A model generated the notes under the pieces. The model saw only the letters and a program-made list of their open reading frames with translations, made no database searches and had not been told where the DNA came from. A DNA stretch of 64,000 nucleotides from Coptis chinensis. Lineage: Eukaryota; Streptophyta; Magnoliopsida; Ranunculales; Ranunculaceae. The translations under genes were made by a program, and so were the position numbers. Positions 34,277 through 46,300 of this stretch are shown here, piece by piece. The number at the start of each line of letters is the position of its first letter. Positions within the stretch are counted from its first letter, which is position 1. The stretch covers positions 77,037,501-77,101,500 of the forward strand of contig CM027384.1 in NCBI GenBank assembly GCA_015680905.1, written 5' to 3'.

Positions 34277-34499
34277 TGAGACCCATTCTTACTCAAACTA
34301 TGGGTTTTAGAAAGAACCATATTTTGTAACCAACATTTTGCCACATCACGTCCTTGTATTATGTCAGGTGGAAAATATTGTTATTTTTGTTAAATCAATA
34401 TTAGTACATTGATACATTTGTTACACAAAAAAATAGTATGTTGATACAAGTGTTAAGAGAACCTAAATGCACATTTATGTAATTAAGCAAATACTAATA

Positions 34500-34834
34500 T
34501 ATATTAGCTCATTCAAAATTTCCAAAAGTTATATAACAAGCAATAACAATAAAAAACACAAATTAAGTTGGATCCTTCTCATTCTTTAATTTGAAAAGCA
34601 TAAATCTTTTACATCAACTCTAAAATAAATTCATCACACAAACCTACACTCTCTGATCAAACACACTAGTACTGGATGGGCAAGTGGACCAATGACACTT
34701 CTACACAAACACCCATATATTATCTTAAAAAAGGAAAATACAAACCCTAAACATCAAACAATCACCAACAAATAAGAAGGATCCAATTCCACTGACGAGT
34801 CCATAACATTCTAATCAATCTGCCATCTGCCATC
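34500..34834 (-). other. 3' flank of RCI2
   Basis: AT-rich DNA likely to hold the RCI2 3' UTR; no other gene seen. Confidence 0.5.
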
Positions 34835-35091
34835 TCACTTGGTAATAGCGTAGATCGCGTAAATAATTCCAGGTATGTACCCAAACAACGTCAGTATGAG
34901 ACAGATCCAGAACTCCACCTACGACAAGAACAGTACATTAAAAAGATGACATAATATTATAATCTCAGATCTGGAATAAAGAGAAACGTAGAGGGAGAAA
35001 CCTGGCAACCAAATTTGAGGAAGACACCAAGAGGAGGGAGGATAATGGCCAAGAGGATGTCTACGCAGTTAGCTGTCCCTTGATCCACCAT
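34835..35091 (-). CDS. RCI2: RCI2/PMP3 family small hydrophobic protein, two exons
   Basis: Exon 1 (35091-35002) encodes 30 residues starting MVDQGTANCVDILLAIILPP; exon 2 (34918-34835) encodes 27 more ending YAIYAITK. The 83-bp intron at 35001-34919 has GT and AG borders and lies at the phase-0 position after FGCQ. The protein of 57 residues is normal for the plant RCI2/LTI6 (yeast PMP3) family, which averages 52-58. Two transmembrane helices are evident (about residues 10-27 and 32-52), with the family signature ILPPLGVF and the block EFWICLILTLFGYIPGIIYA. These plasma-membrane proteins help maintain membrane potential and limit sodium influx, and are induced by cold, salt and ABA. Frame, splice sites and motifs are all intact, so it is likely functional. 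Confidence 0.97.
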
Positions 35092-35350
35092 CTTCTTTTC
35101 ACACGTACCACGCCAGCAACAGAGATAATTTGAGATCAGTGCGGTTTTGTTTCTTGGCTTTTATAGAGTGAGGAGAACGTGGCAAAGGAATATTGGAGGA
35201 TTTTTACTTTCCTTGATCTACTTTACTTTCCAGCGTTGCTTTGGTGTAAAGTGTAAACACGAGTGTAACTTTGTCTTTTGAAAAGAATCTTCTTACTGTC
35301 CTGCCCAAAGTTTAGATAGGCACGTGATCCTATGTGCTGACTGCACGTGT
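35092..35350 (-). promoter_or_regulatory. RCI2 promoter with TATA box and ABRE/G-box motifs
   Basis: On the minus strand TATAAAAG lies at 35165-35158, about 70 bp before the ATG. ACGTGGC occurs at 35177-35183 and CACGTG at 35321-35326 and 35344-35349. These are ABRE/G-box cores bound by bZIP factors, consistent with the ABA and cold response known for the family. The repeat at about 35374 limits how far the ancestral promoter extends. Confidence 0.65.
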
Positions 35351-35944
35351 TTCTTATCCCTTGAAGCAGTGTTATCAGACCCGGCTTGGGCACTGACCCA
35401 GTGAAGGTATTGGGTCACTGGTCCAACCAGTGCGCTGCATAACAATTATAATGTATATCTAGTTATTTTTTTTAGAGCTAATTTGAGTTATCCCCTCAAA
35501 CTTATCTAGCGTTTTGTGTTTAACCCCCAAATTTTGAATCATCACACTTAGACCCCCACTACGTCTCAGACCTCTAACAGAACTGTTCATATTTTCCATA
35601 ATGCTCAAACTACTCCTTTGAAAGAGCCGTTAGAAAGTTCTGATGTCCTCTTTGACTTATCCCATATTTGGCTGACTCCTTTCTTCCCCAACAATATAAA
35701 TTTCAGCTCGCTTCTCTCTCCAACAACAACTAATGGGTGGCGAACCAGCTAAAATGTCACTTCAGTATCACTTTTGACCCTTCAGTTGTTACTATTAGGG
35801 TCCTTATTATTATTGTTCTTGATTGGGTTCTTGATTAGAGCATCCTTCCTCGTTTTTTGTCATCTGGTTCTGTGGGGGTTAATTACAAATTAGTTACAAA
35901 GAGTAAGAGTTAATAACATAATTTTAGCACATGATTTGAGGGTT

Positions 35945-36310
35945 ATGTTTTTCTCTTTTCAAGCTACTGGTTGCTTTCAATGTGGTGATTTGAACCATTA
36001 GAAGGATATATGTCCTCACAGTTGTCTTTGGGGTTGTGGAAAAACTATGAAAATATACAAGAGTACTAGGGAATGGATCAGTTTTGGACATAGATTTCTA
36101 ACATGCAAGAGAGATGGATGTAAGGGTTTTATTTGGATAGACAAGGGGCACCTACACAAAGACCCTAAAGACAAGAACAAAGAAGTAGTTGCTAGTACTT
36201 CAAGGGCTTCAAAAGAGGATATGAAGTGCCAAGGAAAGCTGCTGGTCACAATTGAGGGTCCTATTAAAATGAAGGTGAAAGAAATGCTAGTGATGGAACT
36301 GAACTTGTGA
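35945..36310 (+). pseudogene. CCHC knuckle plus GRF-type zinc finger ORF in a MULE
   Basis: From ATG 35945 the frame reads a zinc knuckle CFQCGDLNH-x-KDIC (CX2CX4HX4C), then a GRF-like zinc finger, CLWGCGKTMKIYKSTREW to GHRFLTCKRDGCKGFIWID, then a Lys-rich tail to TGA 36308-36310. An amber TAG at 35999-36001 sits inside the knuckle, at a position often occupied by Trp. It is one base from TGG. GRF fingers bind nucleic acids in DNA-repair and transposon proteins. The gene lies next to the MULE terminus and faces the transposase. Without the amber stop the product would be about 121 residues; from the next ATG (36047) it starts within the GRF finger. Confidence 0.6.
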
Positions 36311-36727
36311 AAAAGTTGTCACTTGGATGAATTGTGTATGAAAGAGAGGAATGGAAATGAAATAAATGTTATGTGTTGTTAGTCCTTATTTTCACTAACA
36401 TATCATAGCAACATAGTAATTATACATAGAACTGCATAGCTCATTGCAATTAATACTATCTTAAAACTAAACAAACCAACAAACACACAATCTTGATTAA
36501 TAAGTAACTAACAATCATGTCCTGACAACTGAAAGCAAACCCAAGCATAGCCAAAATTCCAACAAAAAACACATTGAAACCATTATTTTGGGCAAAAATA
36601 CAAAAGCTACAAAACACACAACACAGCAACTAACACAAAATAAGCACCATCACCAGAAACATGACTTTTTCTTTGCTCTCTTTGCTGGTCTCTCATTAAC
36701 TGAGCATGAGGCTTGGCTTGATATTAC

Positions 36728-38208
36728 CTAGCTTTGGTATCTCCTCACAGTTGATTCTTCATGTCTGAAGTACCTTCTTTGTTGTTGTGGCTGGATGGGA
36801 GGCATAGCAGGTATCACCAATGGAGGTCTAACATTTGAAGTATGTTGTGTTGGAGGTTCTGACTGAGATGGTTGTGACTGACTGGGCTGGAAATAGGCAA
36901 ATGAGGTCTCAGTTGCATTATTAGAAGTACCCATTCCTCCCCTACTGCCTCTTCCCCCTTTGCTGCCCCTTCCCCCTTTACTAATACTTTTAGTTCCTCC
37001 TCTTCCTCCTTTGCTGCCCCTACCTCCTCTACTACCCCTTTCTCTACTAACAGTTTTAGTTCCTCCGCTTCCTCCTTTGCTTCCCCTACCTCCTCTAATA
37101 CCCCTTCCTCTACTAACAGTTTCAGTCTCTCCTCTGCCTCCTCCATTAACACTTTCAGTCTCTCCTCTGCCTCCTCTATTAATAGTTTCAGTCTCTCCTC
37201 TACCTCCGGCCTCCATTAACAGTTTCAGTCTCTCCTCTGCCTCCTCCATTGACATATTCAGTTCCTCTACCTCTGTTGCCCCTGCCTCTTCCTCCTCTAC
37301 TACCTCTACCTCTTCCTCTTATTGGTGGAGCATCTTGAGCTCCATCTTCAGGGTTGATTAGTGCCTGCAAGAATGGATTTGGAAGTGGTCTTGTTCTTGG
37401 CCTACCTGGTCTTCCTTTAGTCCCTCTTCCTCTAACAACATTACCACCCACTTCATCTCCTTGACACCCTCTTATATTATGGCCAAGTACACCACATCTA
37501 GAACACCTAACTTAGTTCTCATTTTCATCTGCACCCCTTCTCCTGTTAACTCTAGGCTTTCCAGGTTGTCTATGCTTAACTGGAGGATAAACATAATCTG
37601 TAGCTACAGGATGCATCAATTAAACAAAACATATGTCAATACTCAATGGGTGCCCATACTCAATCAATAAAGGGTACATGTGAAACTAGAAATTAAAATA
37701 ATTGAAAATTGGAATAAGAATTACCTTTGGCCAATCATCCTTATGAATCATCGGAGTTATGTGCTCACTATGTGCATTTCTATATGCTCTAATAATGAAA
37801 AAAGGATTGCATAATCTAAAAACAAGTACAACAACAAATTGCAATATAACATATCAAATTTAAACTTATTATGTCCAAGTGTCTCTCTTTGGCTTAATAA
37901 CAGCCACAACATGAATACAAGGAATTCCACACACTTGCCATTCTCTGCATGTACAACTTAATTGTACCAAATCAATAGTCCACCAATGTCCAGACTTAAG
38001 TGTCACATAGAACTTATCCTCATTTGAACCAGCAACTTCATAGTCACCAATTGCATTATCTCTTTCTGCTAAGATATCTTTCACCCTTGGTACTAGCTTA
38101 AATTATTCTCATTCCAGTCTACAAACTTCCCCTTTCTATCATAGATCAACTTCATTTGTAACATCACTATCTTGGAAACCATCTTCACAATAGGCTTATC
38201 TCTAGCAT
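36728..38208 (-). pseudogene. MULE transposase C-terminal region (SWIM finger, knuckle, Gly-Arg tail)
   Basis: Read on the minus strand, the fragment begins INARDKPIVKM, shifts frame near 38095, then LVPRVKDILAERD leads to the SWIM zinc finger LSCTCREWQVCGIPCIH (CXCX6-7CXH type). Next come an exon with CNPFFIIRAYRNAH...KDDWPK ending at a GT donor near 37721, and an exon with YVYPPVKHRQPGKP and a knuckle CSRCGVLGHNIRGC. The end is a long Gly/Arg-rich tail. An in-frame TAA lies before the knuckle and a frameshift near 37205. The DDE catalytic domain is absent because the LTR element inserted at 38209. Family: Mutator-like transposases, here non-functional. Confidence 0.85.
36930..37330 (-). repeat. 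In-frame tandem repeats coding the Gly-Arg tail
   Basis: Units of roughly 24-45 bp coding GGRGETET(I/V) and RGGRGSKGG are repeated many times on the minus strand. Slippage here probably caused the frameshift near 37205. Confidence 0.8.
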
Positions 38209-39654
38209 TGATAAGCACCCAAAAGTGTATTATGAAACCCCGTTGAGACATATAAATTTGGTTAACTATGTGTTTAATAATCATGAAATAAATATGTTTT
38301 CATACTTTTGCAGGTATTCGCAGTAGACATGGAAATATGGTTTAAACCTGCAATAAAGCACGAGGAACGACATATATATGAAATCTTCCAAATCAAGCGA
38401 AGCATCAAACTTCCGGCTCCTACCTCTTGAACCGGGACTCGAATGTGACAAGTGAGTTTCTTTCGGACAATCGTATGCGATGAACTCTACGCGATAGGCG
38501 GAAGTTGTAAAATTGCCTAAAGACCGGACCGCCATCGACTGCACATAGGACCCACTATCACGGGCCTGCAAGATTGGATGAGTCATCAATCATGGAGAAT
38601 GTCAAGACAAAATGACAAATTATTGGTGCAAAGTTGACACCTTGCATGTAATTAATTAGATTAGGTGTTAATAGTGAAAAAAAAAAAGGTGTCACTTTGT
38701 TTTAATGTGGTGGATAAAAATGAAGTAAATGTGGTTTGATGTTTCACATGGAAGGAAATGAGATGTCTCTCAAATGAAGAAGAAAACAAAACAAGGGGGG
38801 GGGGGGACACTCTATTTACTCCCTTGACTTCTTTTCCTTACCTTATATTATTTTAGTTCCTTAGTAATTTTTATTATTTAGTTTTAGTTTTTGTAAGAAA
38901 AGCTTGTAATAGTTTTAATGGAGGAAATTTTGGTTTTCTTCTAGAAAATAAATAAAAAGCAAGTGAGTTTAGTTAGTTTTTCTTCTTCCTCTTCCTCTCT
39001 CTCTTTTTGTTCTTCTAGTTTGTAATCCTTTATCCCAAGGATCATGAGCTAACTTCCCTTTTGGGGAGTTAATCCAACTTCATGTGAGGGAAAATAATTG
39101 TTGTTGGCTTGGTAGGTTGTTAGGAAGAACAACTAGACCTACATCCTATCCCAAAATGATAGTTGGTGTAGTGTCTAGTTAGGAATCAAGTAATGAGCTT
39201 AGAGATAAGTTATTGCTTGATTCTAATTGCTAACATGTATGAGTTTAGAAATCAGTCATACATGTTAGGGATCAAATTTTCTTCCATTAGGGATTGTTTA
39301 TGAGTCTAGGAAGAATCAAATGAACCTTTTCAAATCAACAACTAAATGTTATTTTCACATGAGGAGGATTAGCTCTGCACATTTTCTTTTGTAAATTGTA
39401 TTTTGTCTTAGTTGCATATTTCGAATCTTAATGTTTTTCTTTAATGTTTGTGTAGAAAAGAAACCTAGTATTAATATAAATTTACTCACTAGTTCCCTAA
39501 GAGTAACAACCAAGTTGTAATTGTCCTAACATTTAGGTTGGTTCGATCCTTACTTCAACTTTACGAACGCGAAGATCGTGAGTAAGGAACTTTGAATTCG
39601 CTCTTTCGCCAAATTAGAGAGTCAAATCTCTAACGTAGTAAAAAGCTAATATCA
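38209..39654 (+). repeat. 5' LTR of Athila-like element 1
   Basis: 1446 bp from TGATAAGCACCCAAAAGTGT to CTAATATCA. The ends resemble those of element 2's LTR (TGATAAGAGCCC...TTATCA) but most of the interior differs, so it is a separate subfamily. It contains a G9 run near 38794 and a C/T-rich stretch near 38985. Confidence 0.85.
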
Positions 39655-39657
39655 AAA

Positions 39658-39670
39658 TGGCGCCGCTGAT
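39658..39670 (+). other. Primer binding site of element 1
   Basis: TGGCGCCGCTGATG resembles the TGGCGCCGTTGCCGGGG primer site typical of Athila and related plant gypsy elements, with an altered 3' half. It starts three bases after the LTR. Confidence 0.8.
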
Positions 39671-41279
39671 GTTCTAAAGGCATAAGACTTGTTCTACAGA
39701 TTGGAAGTTGCATCAAGGGGGAACCCCCACTCTCTTCCTTTCTTCCCTTTCGTTTTTTTTACTTTTTTTTTCGAATTTTCACTCGTAAACAACCTGTTCG
39801 CTCACGGATTTTTTGCTATACTTCCAGATACCAAAAGTTAGGACTGGGAAAGTACACTTCAGGCGATTATAAGAGTTCTGTGAAAAGTTGAACTCATTGT
39901 GACATCAAAGACACGCGTGCGCAGTATTGGACACTCGTCCACTGGTCTTACCCGCGTCCACGGGTGCATTTGTCCTGTTGGTGCTAATAATTTACCTCAA
40001 GCATCCCCTGATCTACCTTGATCCATATCCAGGCCTAAATATCTGGACCTGTACATGAAATTTCGAATATCTATTGGGATTAATCACGTCAACGATTGAA
40101 ACGTCTGTTTCACTCTTTGGCGGACTAGCGGGAAGCTACAGGTTCCAACGTTTTACTGTTTTTTTTTATTGCATGAATGCCATGTACGTAGTTATTATAA
40201 ATTAGTTTATGGATTATTATTTACGTCTTAGGCTAGAAATATGCATGAATCATATTAATATGCCTGTAAATATTTATATGCGATTAAGTGGATATGAATT
40301 GCATATTAATGTATATGTACATACCAATGGTACTGTTTTGCATGGTTATCTATATTTATATGTATAAGTGTCTATTATTGCATGTTTAGTATTTCTCTAC
40401 GTATACGTATACGGTATTGTCTAATAAGTCGATTTTGTCAAGAAAGAGAAGAGCATTCCAACGAGGGTTAAAATCTGAGTTGGGTAAGTTGTTTCTAAAC
40501 CCTACGGGGTAAAGCTGCTCTCTATATGACACTTGCAATCTCAATGAGTATTGTCGAAATCGAATTATTATGCAATACAAGAGTCGTATTTTAGTTTATG
40601 TATAAAACTTTGCATGTTTAGTTTTGTCGTATTTATCTGCGTATGTATACTATATTCGCATGCTAATATATTTAGATACGTATGAATGATTCAAATTTGC
40701 TTCTTCTTGTTGATATATCGTTTTACGTAATATCGATTTACAAATTAAGCGCATATATATCATTATTCTTGATGTATATTTGCCTGTACGTATGGAAGTA
40801 TTTATCGATGACATAAGCTTGCCTATTCGTATAGCTATACGTATGAGTAGAGTATCTTCACATGCTACTGCACCTAGTATTGTATGAGTAGATCGTATTT
40901 GCATGTTTGTATTTTAACCCTTGCATAAAAGTTAAAAAAAAATAAAATAAAAATAATAATAATTAAAAAACAAATTAAATTAAAATTAATACCGCCTTTG
41001 CATAAATTTTAATTCCATAAATCTTAATCATATTCCAATGGTGTCTAGGAAACTTGAAATATTGAGGTTACTTAATTAGAACCGTGCTTGCACTGAAAGC
41101 CTCCCTCATATCTCTCTTGTGACCTGGCTGTTGGTTTATGCACACGTATTCCTAGCTTCACCGCTTCACGTTAGCGGCCAGTTTTAGGCCTATGTTGTTC
41201 AACTCTAATGTTTAAGATAATAATAAAATTCGAGTCCTACTAAATTCCTTCTGTAAGTTAGATCTAATTTTATGCTTGC
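39671..41279 (+). other. Untranslated leader of element 1
   Basis: About 1.6 kb between PBS and gag without a recognised ORF. Long leaders are normal for Athila-type elements. It contains many cgtatacgt-type words. Confidence 0.6.
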
Positions 41280-42928
41280 ATGAGATTAAGGTCTGGTTCC
41301 ACTAAAGAAATTGAACATACCTATCGTCGAAAAAAATACGATAAACAATTGCGTAAGTTCTCACCTAAAAATTGTTCTTCTTCTGTTAATTACCTTCATT
41401 ACGATCCTTCGTTGCCATCAACTTCTGTCATTATGGCCGACGATCCTCCACCAGCTGAGAAGCCCCTCTCGGACTTCTATACTACATTACAGGAAGGACC
41501 TTCTTCCTACATCAAACTTGAGGACATTGTCGGTGATTTTCGTATCCCACCAAACATTTTTAGTTTGTTACTTATATATCATGGTTTGGAGCACGAAAAA
41601 CCTTACAATCATCTTTGTAGGCTTCAACAAGTGGCAACAATATTTCACCATCCAGCAGTCTCTAAGGAACAACTCTTGTTTCGACTGTTTCCATTCACTT
41701 TAGCGGAAAAAGCGTCAATTTGGCTAGCAGGACAACAGCCACAATCCATAGACACATGGAATAAATTAGTTCAAGCTTTCATGCTTCAATTTTACACTTA
41801 GAAGAAAACGACTGAAATGCTTCAAAAATTCAATTCTTTTCGTCAAAAATCCTCGGGGAATCCTTTTACGGAAGCATGGAGTCGCTTTTCTTGATCTTCT
41901 GTTAGAATGTCCTCACCACCAACTAGACAAAGCTATCCTTGTTCATTCATTCTTTAATGGTCCAATGCGATCATAAAAAAAAACTCTTGATATAATGAAC
42001 GGAGGTTGCTTCATGGACAAAGGAGCTACTGAAGCTTATACTTCTCTTGAAAAACAAGCGAAAAAAGTACACACTGGGGTAACACTGAGTCGTCTAGGTC
42101 ATCAAAGGACAATGTTACAAAGGCCACATCTATTTTTGAGGTAAAACCCGATCCCGAAATAAAAAATTTGATAGAATCCTTAACTAAAAAAGTAGATGCC
42201 CTTGTAGTTCAAGTAAACGATCAACTACCAAAACCAGTCATGAACGTTGACATCGCCCCATGTGTCCTTTGTCTTAGTCCTGACCATCCTGATGCATATT
42301 GTCCCTTGTTATATGCTTCCCCTACTCAACAATCGGAGGAGGCATGTGCATTCAACATTCCCAATGCACCGTGGAGACAACATCCGAACTTCGCTTGACG
42401 CCAAAATAACCAACAAATGGGGGCTCCTCCAGGTTTCGCTAATCCACCTGTTCGACTAACCAACAATTTTATTCCATACCGCCAGGGAAATAATCAACAA
42501 TACCAACAAGGTCAATTTCAAAATAATTCCAATGCTAACTATCAAACCAACCACACCTTGTTCCAAATTAATCTAGATCCCAACTATAATCAACAACTTC
42601 TCAAAGAATAATCGTGAACTACTACTACCCGCCAGACAACCTCGCAAGACCCGTTTGGGATAGGACAAACGAGACTTTCTTAGATTACATGAACCAACAG
42701 TCTCAAATTTTAACGCGTCTATCCAACAATCACTTCAACAATTGGCGCAAGAAAAGAGTCGAAAAGGCGTTTTCTGGACAAGCGGTTCCAAACCCTAAAC
42801 CAGCAAACACAACCTTTGAACTTACTAATGCACCTAGTACAAGCACCTCCAATCAAGGTGAGGTGCATGCAATCACTACTCTACGATGTGGAAAAACGGT
42901 AGACAATCAAATCACGATATGCGGATGA
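41280..42928 (+). pseudogene. Athila-like gag, element 1
   Basis: Starts at ATG 41280 with MRLRSGSTKEIEHTYRRKK. A second possible start is MADDPPPAEKPLSDFY, which aligns with the gag start of element 2 at 53292. The domain VGDFRIPPNIFSLLLIYHGL and FRLFPFTLAEKASIWLAGQ are typical retrotransposon gag blocks. A TAG near 41800 breaks it, and several stops and shifts follow to 42150. A CX2CX4HX4C knuckle, CVLCLSPDHPDAYC, lies at about 42271-42312. Gln/Asn-rich sequence follows. Gag forms the virus-like particle in active elements; this copy cannot. Confidence 0.85.
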
Positions 42929-43341
42929 TCAACCAAAAGGAATCTGGCGGTTCCAATGAACCTATTTATAATAATGAACCTACGGACGATTCACCAGATC
43001 AAACAAAGTCAACATCTCAGAATTTAGGAAATAAGCAAGAAGATTCCACCCTAAGGCACCGTTTCCTGCACGCTTGGCAAAGAATAAACCTGATGAGAAT
43101 TTTGCTGAAATTAGAGAGACTTTTAAAAATTTGACGATCAACTTACCTTTTCTCGATGCCTTAAAACTATTACCAAAACATGCAAAATTTCTGAAGGATA
43201 TGCACCACAAAAAAGAGAACTAATGTTCCTCAACAAGCATTCCTCACCGAACAGTTTCCATCCATCACCGAAGACAATGGTATAGTCAAATACAAAGACC
43301 CTGGTAGACCAACGGTTCCATGCACCTTAGGTGACAAATTT

Positions 43342-46300
43342 ATGGCTACTGCGCTTCTAGACCTAGGAGCTAGTGTGAACTTACTTCCATATTACTTATT
43401 TAAACAACTAGGTCTTCATGAGCTCAAACCTATTACCATGACTCTACAGTTAGCCAATCGTTCCATAAAGTATCCAAAAGGAATTGTGGAAAACGTCTTT
43501 GTAAAAGTCCAAGACTTCTTCTATCTTGTATACTTTGTCATTTTGGATACAGAAGTTGCATGTGATTCCATTCCTATCATCTTAGGATGTCCGTTCCTAG
43601 CAACTGCTAATGCTCTTAGTAACTATAGGGATGGTTCAATGACCATGTCCTTCGGAAATCTATCGGTAGAGGTAAATGTGTTCAAGTTGATGAAACAAAT
43701 TCCAGAGCCTGACATTGATGGTGAGGTGAACAGGGTTGACAGCATTCCGCAAGAGTATTTAACAAACTCGTTTCCAGAAGATGAAGTGTACTAATTTCTT
43801 TCCTTTAGTGAATCCGAGTTTGAGGACGATGATTATACACAAGAAGTAAATGAGTTATTAGAGTCACTACCAATTTTTGACCCTACGACTGTGATGTCCA
43901 GTAACTTGGATGAACATCAATCTGTTTACTGCATGATTGATGACTTTCCTCAAGAATCTTTAATACCCACTCCGCCCACCCTTGATTTAAAACCTCTTCA
44001 TTCGGAATTAAAATACGTACAACTTGATCCAAATGGTCGTCACCCAGTTATCATTTCTTCACAATTAACTGACGATCAGGAAGCTCGTTTAATTAATGTC
44101 ATTCAACAACATTGTTCTGCTATTGGATGGTCCCTCGATGACATTAAAGGCATTGCACCTACTGTGTGCACCCATCGCATACACCTTGAAGAAAATGCTA
44201 AGACGTCGCGTGAATCGCAGCGTCGACTAAACCAAAATTACTCGATGCGGGTATTATTTACCCTATCTCTGATAGTGTTTGGGTGAGTCCAATACACGTT
44301 GTTTCCAAGAAATCTGGAATTACAGTTATGAGAAATGATAAAGATGAATGCATTTCCGCTCGTATCCTAGTGAAATGGCGAATATGCATTGATTATCGCA
44401 AACTTAATGCCGTTATTCGTAAGGATCACTTTCCACTTCTATTCATCGATCAGATGCTCGGACGTTTAACCGGTCATGCATATTACTGTTTCCTTGATGG
44501 TTATTCAGGTTATTTTCAGATAGTCATAGACCCTGCTGATCAAGACAAGACCACGTTCACCTGTCCATTTGGTACATTTGCATGTAAACGAATGCCTTTC
44601 GGCCTTTGCAATGCACCTGGTACTTTCCAACGCTGCATGCTTCACATTTTCAGTGATATGGTTGAACGTTTTATGGAAGTGTTCATGGACGACTTCTCCA
44701 TATATGGAGATTCTTTCGATAGTTGTCTATCAAATCTTGAAAAAGTCTTTACACGTTGTGAAGAGAAAAACCTTGTTCTTAATTGGGAAAAATGTCATTT
44801 CATGGTTACAAAAGGAATAGTTTTAGGACATATCGTTTCAAAGGACGGAAGTCGACAAAGCTATGATAGAAAAAATTGCTTCACTTGCTATACCAAAATC
44901 AGTTCGAGACATTCGCGCATTTTTAGGACACACAGGTTTATATAGGAGATTTATTCAAGATTTCTCAAAGGTTGCTCGACCTTTAACCAATCTCCTGCTT
45001 AAAGATGCCGTTTTTTATTTTAGTTTCAATTGCAAACAAGCCTTTGAGATTTTTAAAACCGCATTAACTACTGCTCCCATAATTCAACCACCTGATTGGT
45101 CTAAACCTTTTGAATTAATGTGTGCCGCGCGACGACTATGCTATTGAGCTGTCTCTTGGGGGCAACGCCGAGAAGATAAGCCGGTTGTCATTTACTATCG
45201 CGAGTAAAACCCTTAATGAAGCTCAACGTAACTATACCACCACCGAGAAAGAGTTTCGCCATTGTATATGCTTTGGATAAGTTTAGGCCTTACCTAGTGG
45301 GTTCTCCAACTATTGTCTACCCGACCATCGCGGTGCCGTTATCTATTAGCGAAAAAAATGCAAAACAAAGGTTGATCCGATGGATTCTCCTTTTGCAAGA
45401 GTTTACTCTAGAAATTTGAGATAAAAAAGGTTGCGAAAATGTGGTTGCAGACCATTTATCACGACTTGTCAGTGATGTTGATACTAATACCGAACCTATC
45501 TGTGATTCCTTTCCAGATGAACACTTGTACTCTATTTTTTCGTTCCCTTGGTACGCTGACATAGTAAACTACTTAGTTACTGAAGAAGTCCCTTCATCTT
45601 GGTCTCATAATGACCGGAAAAAGTTCTTATCCACTGTGAAATTTTATTTCTGGGATGATCCCTACCTCTTCAAGTATTGTTCCGACCAACTAATCCGTCG
45701 TTGCATCCCTGATTGGCAACACAATGATGTGTTATCCTTCTGTCATGAACAATCTTGTGGTGGTCATTTTAGTGGTAAGAAAACTGTGGCCAAGGTCCTA
45801 CATTGTGGATTCTATTGGCCAACTCTGTTTAGAGATGCACATGAGCATTACAAAGCATGCTATCGCTGCCAGCAGCTAGGACGCATTACTCAACGAATTT
45901 GATGCCCTTAAATCCCATTTTAATTGTGGAAATCTTTGATGTATGGGGCATCGACTTCATGGGTCCATTTCCAAATTCACATGGCTTCCTATACATTCTA
46001 GTAGCAGTTGACTATGTGTCAAAATGGATTGAGGCATTGGCATGTCGTGCTAACGATCATAAAACGGTCGTTTTGTTCGTAAAAGAAAATATTTTCTCTC
46101 GATTTGGTGTTCCAAAAGCTATAATTAGTGATGGGGGAAAACATTTCGATTTGTAATAAAATTTTTGAATCATTAGTAAAGAAATATGGAGTCACGCACA
46201 AAGTGGCAACTCCGTATCATCCTCAAACCAGTGGTCAAGTAGAAGTCTCTAATAGAGAGATCAAATCCATTTTGGAAAAAACTGTCAATCCATCTAGAAA

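Larger units (their letters stand above)
33284..34489. mobile_element. Non-autonomous MULE with ~90-bp TIRs
   Basis: The ends start GGCTTAATTACATAAAT and, on the opposite strand, TGCTTAATTACATAAAT. Similarity between the inverted ends continues through AACACTTGTATCAACATACT and the GTAACAAA(C/T)GTATCA phrase for about 90 bp or more. A perfect 10-bp duplication AATACTAATA occurs at 33274-33283 and 34490-34499, as expected for Mutator-like elements. No transposase; the interior has a short coding-like stretch and a tRNA-like segment. Confidence 0.85.
35475..38208. mobile_element. MULE with two convergent genes, truncated by an LTR element
   Basis: Starts with the terminal sequence GAGCTAATTTGAGTTATCCC, shared with the MULE at 16913. 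A plus-strand zinc-finger ORF (35945-36310) converges with a minus-strand transposase C-terminus (36728-38208). The transposase is cut at 38208 by the LTR of the next element; its N-terminal part and the second TIR should lie beyond that element, outside the window. Confidence 0.65.

Noticed and set aside
36960-37361. 133-residue Pro/Leu-rich ORF on the plus strand
   Set aside because: It is the complement of the Gly/Arg-coding repeats of the minus-strand MULE transposase.
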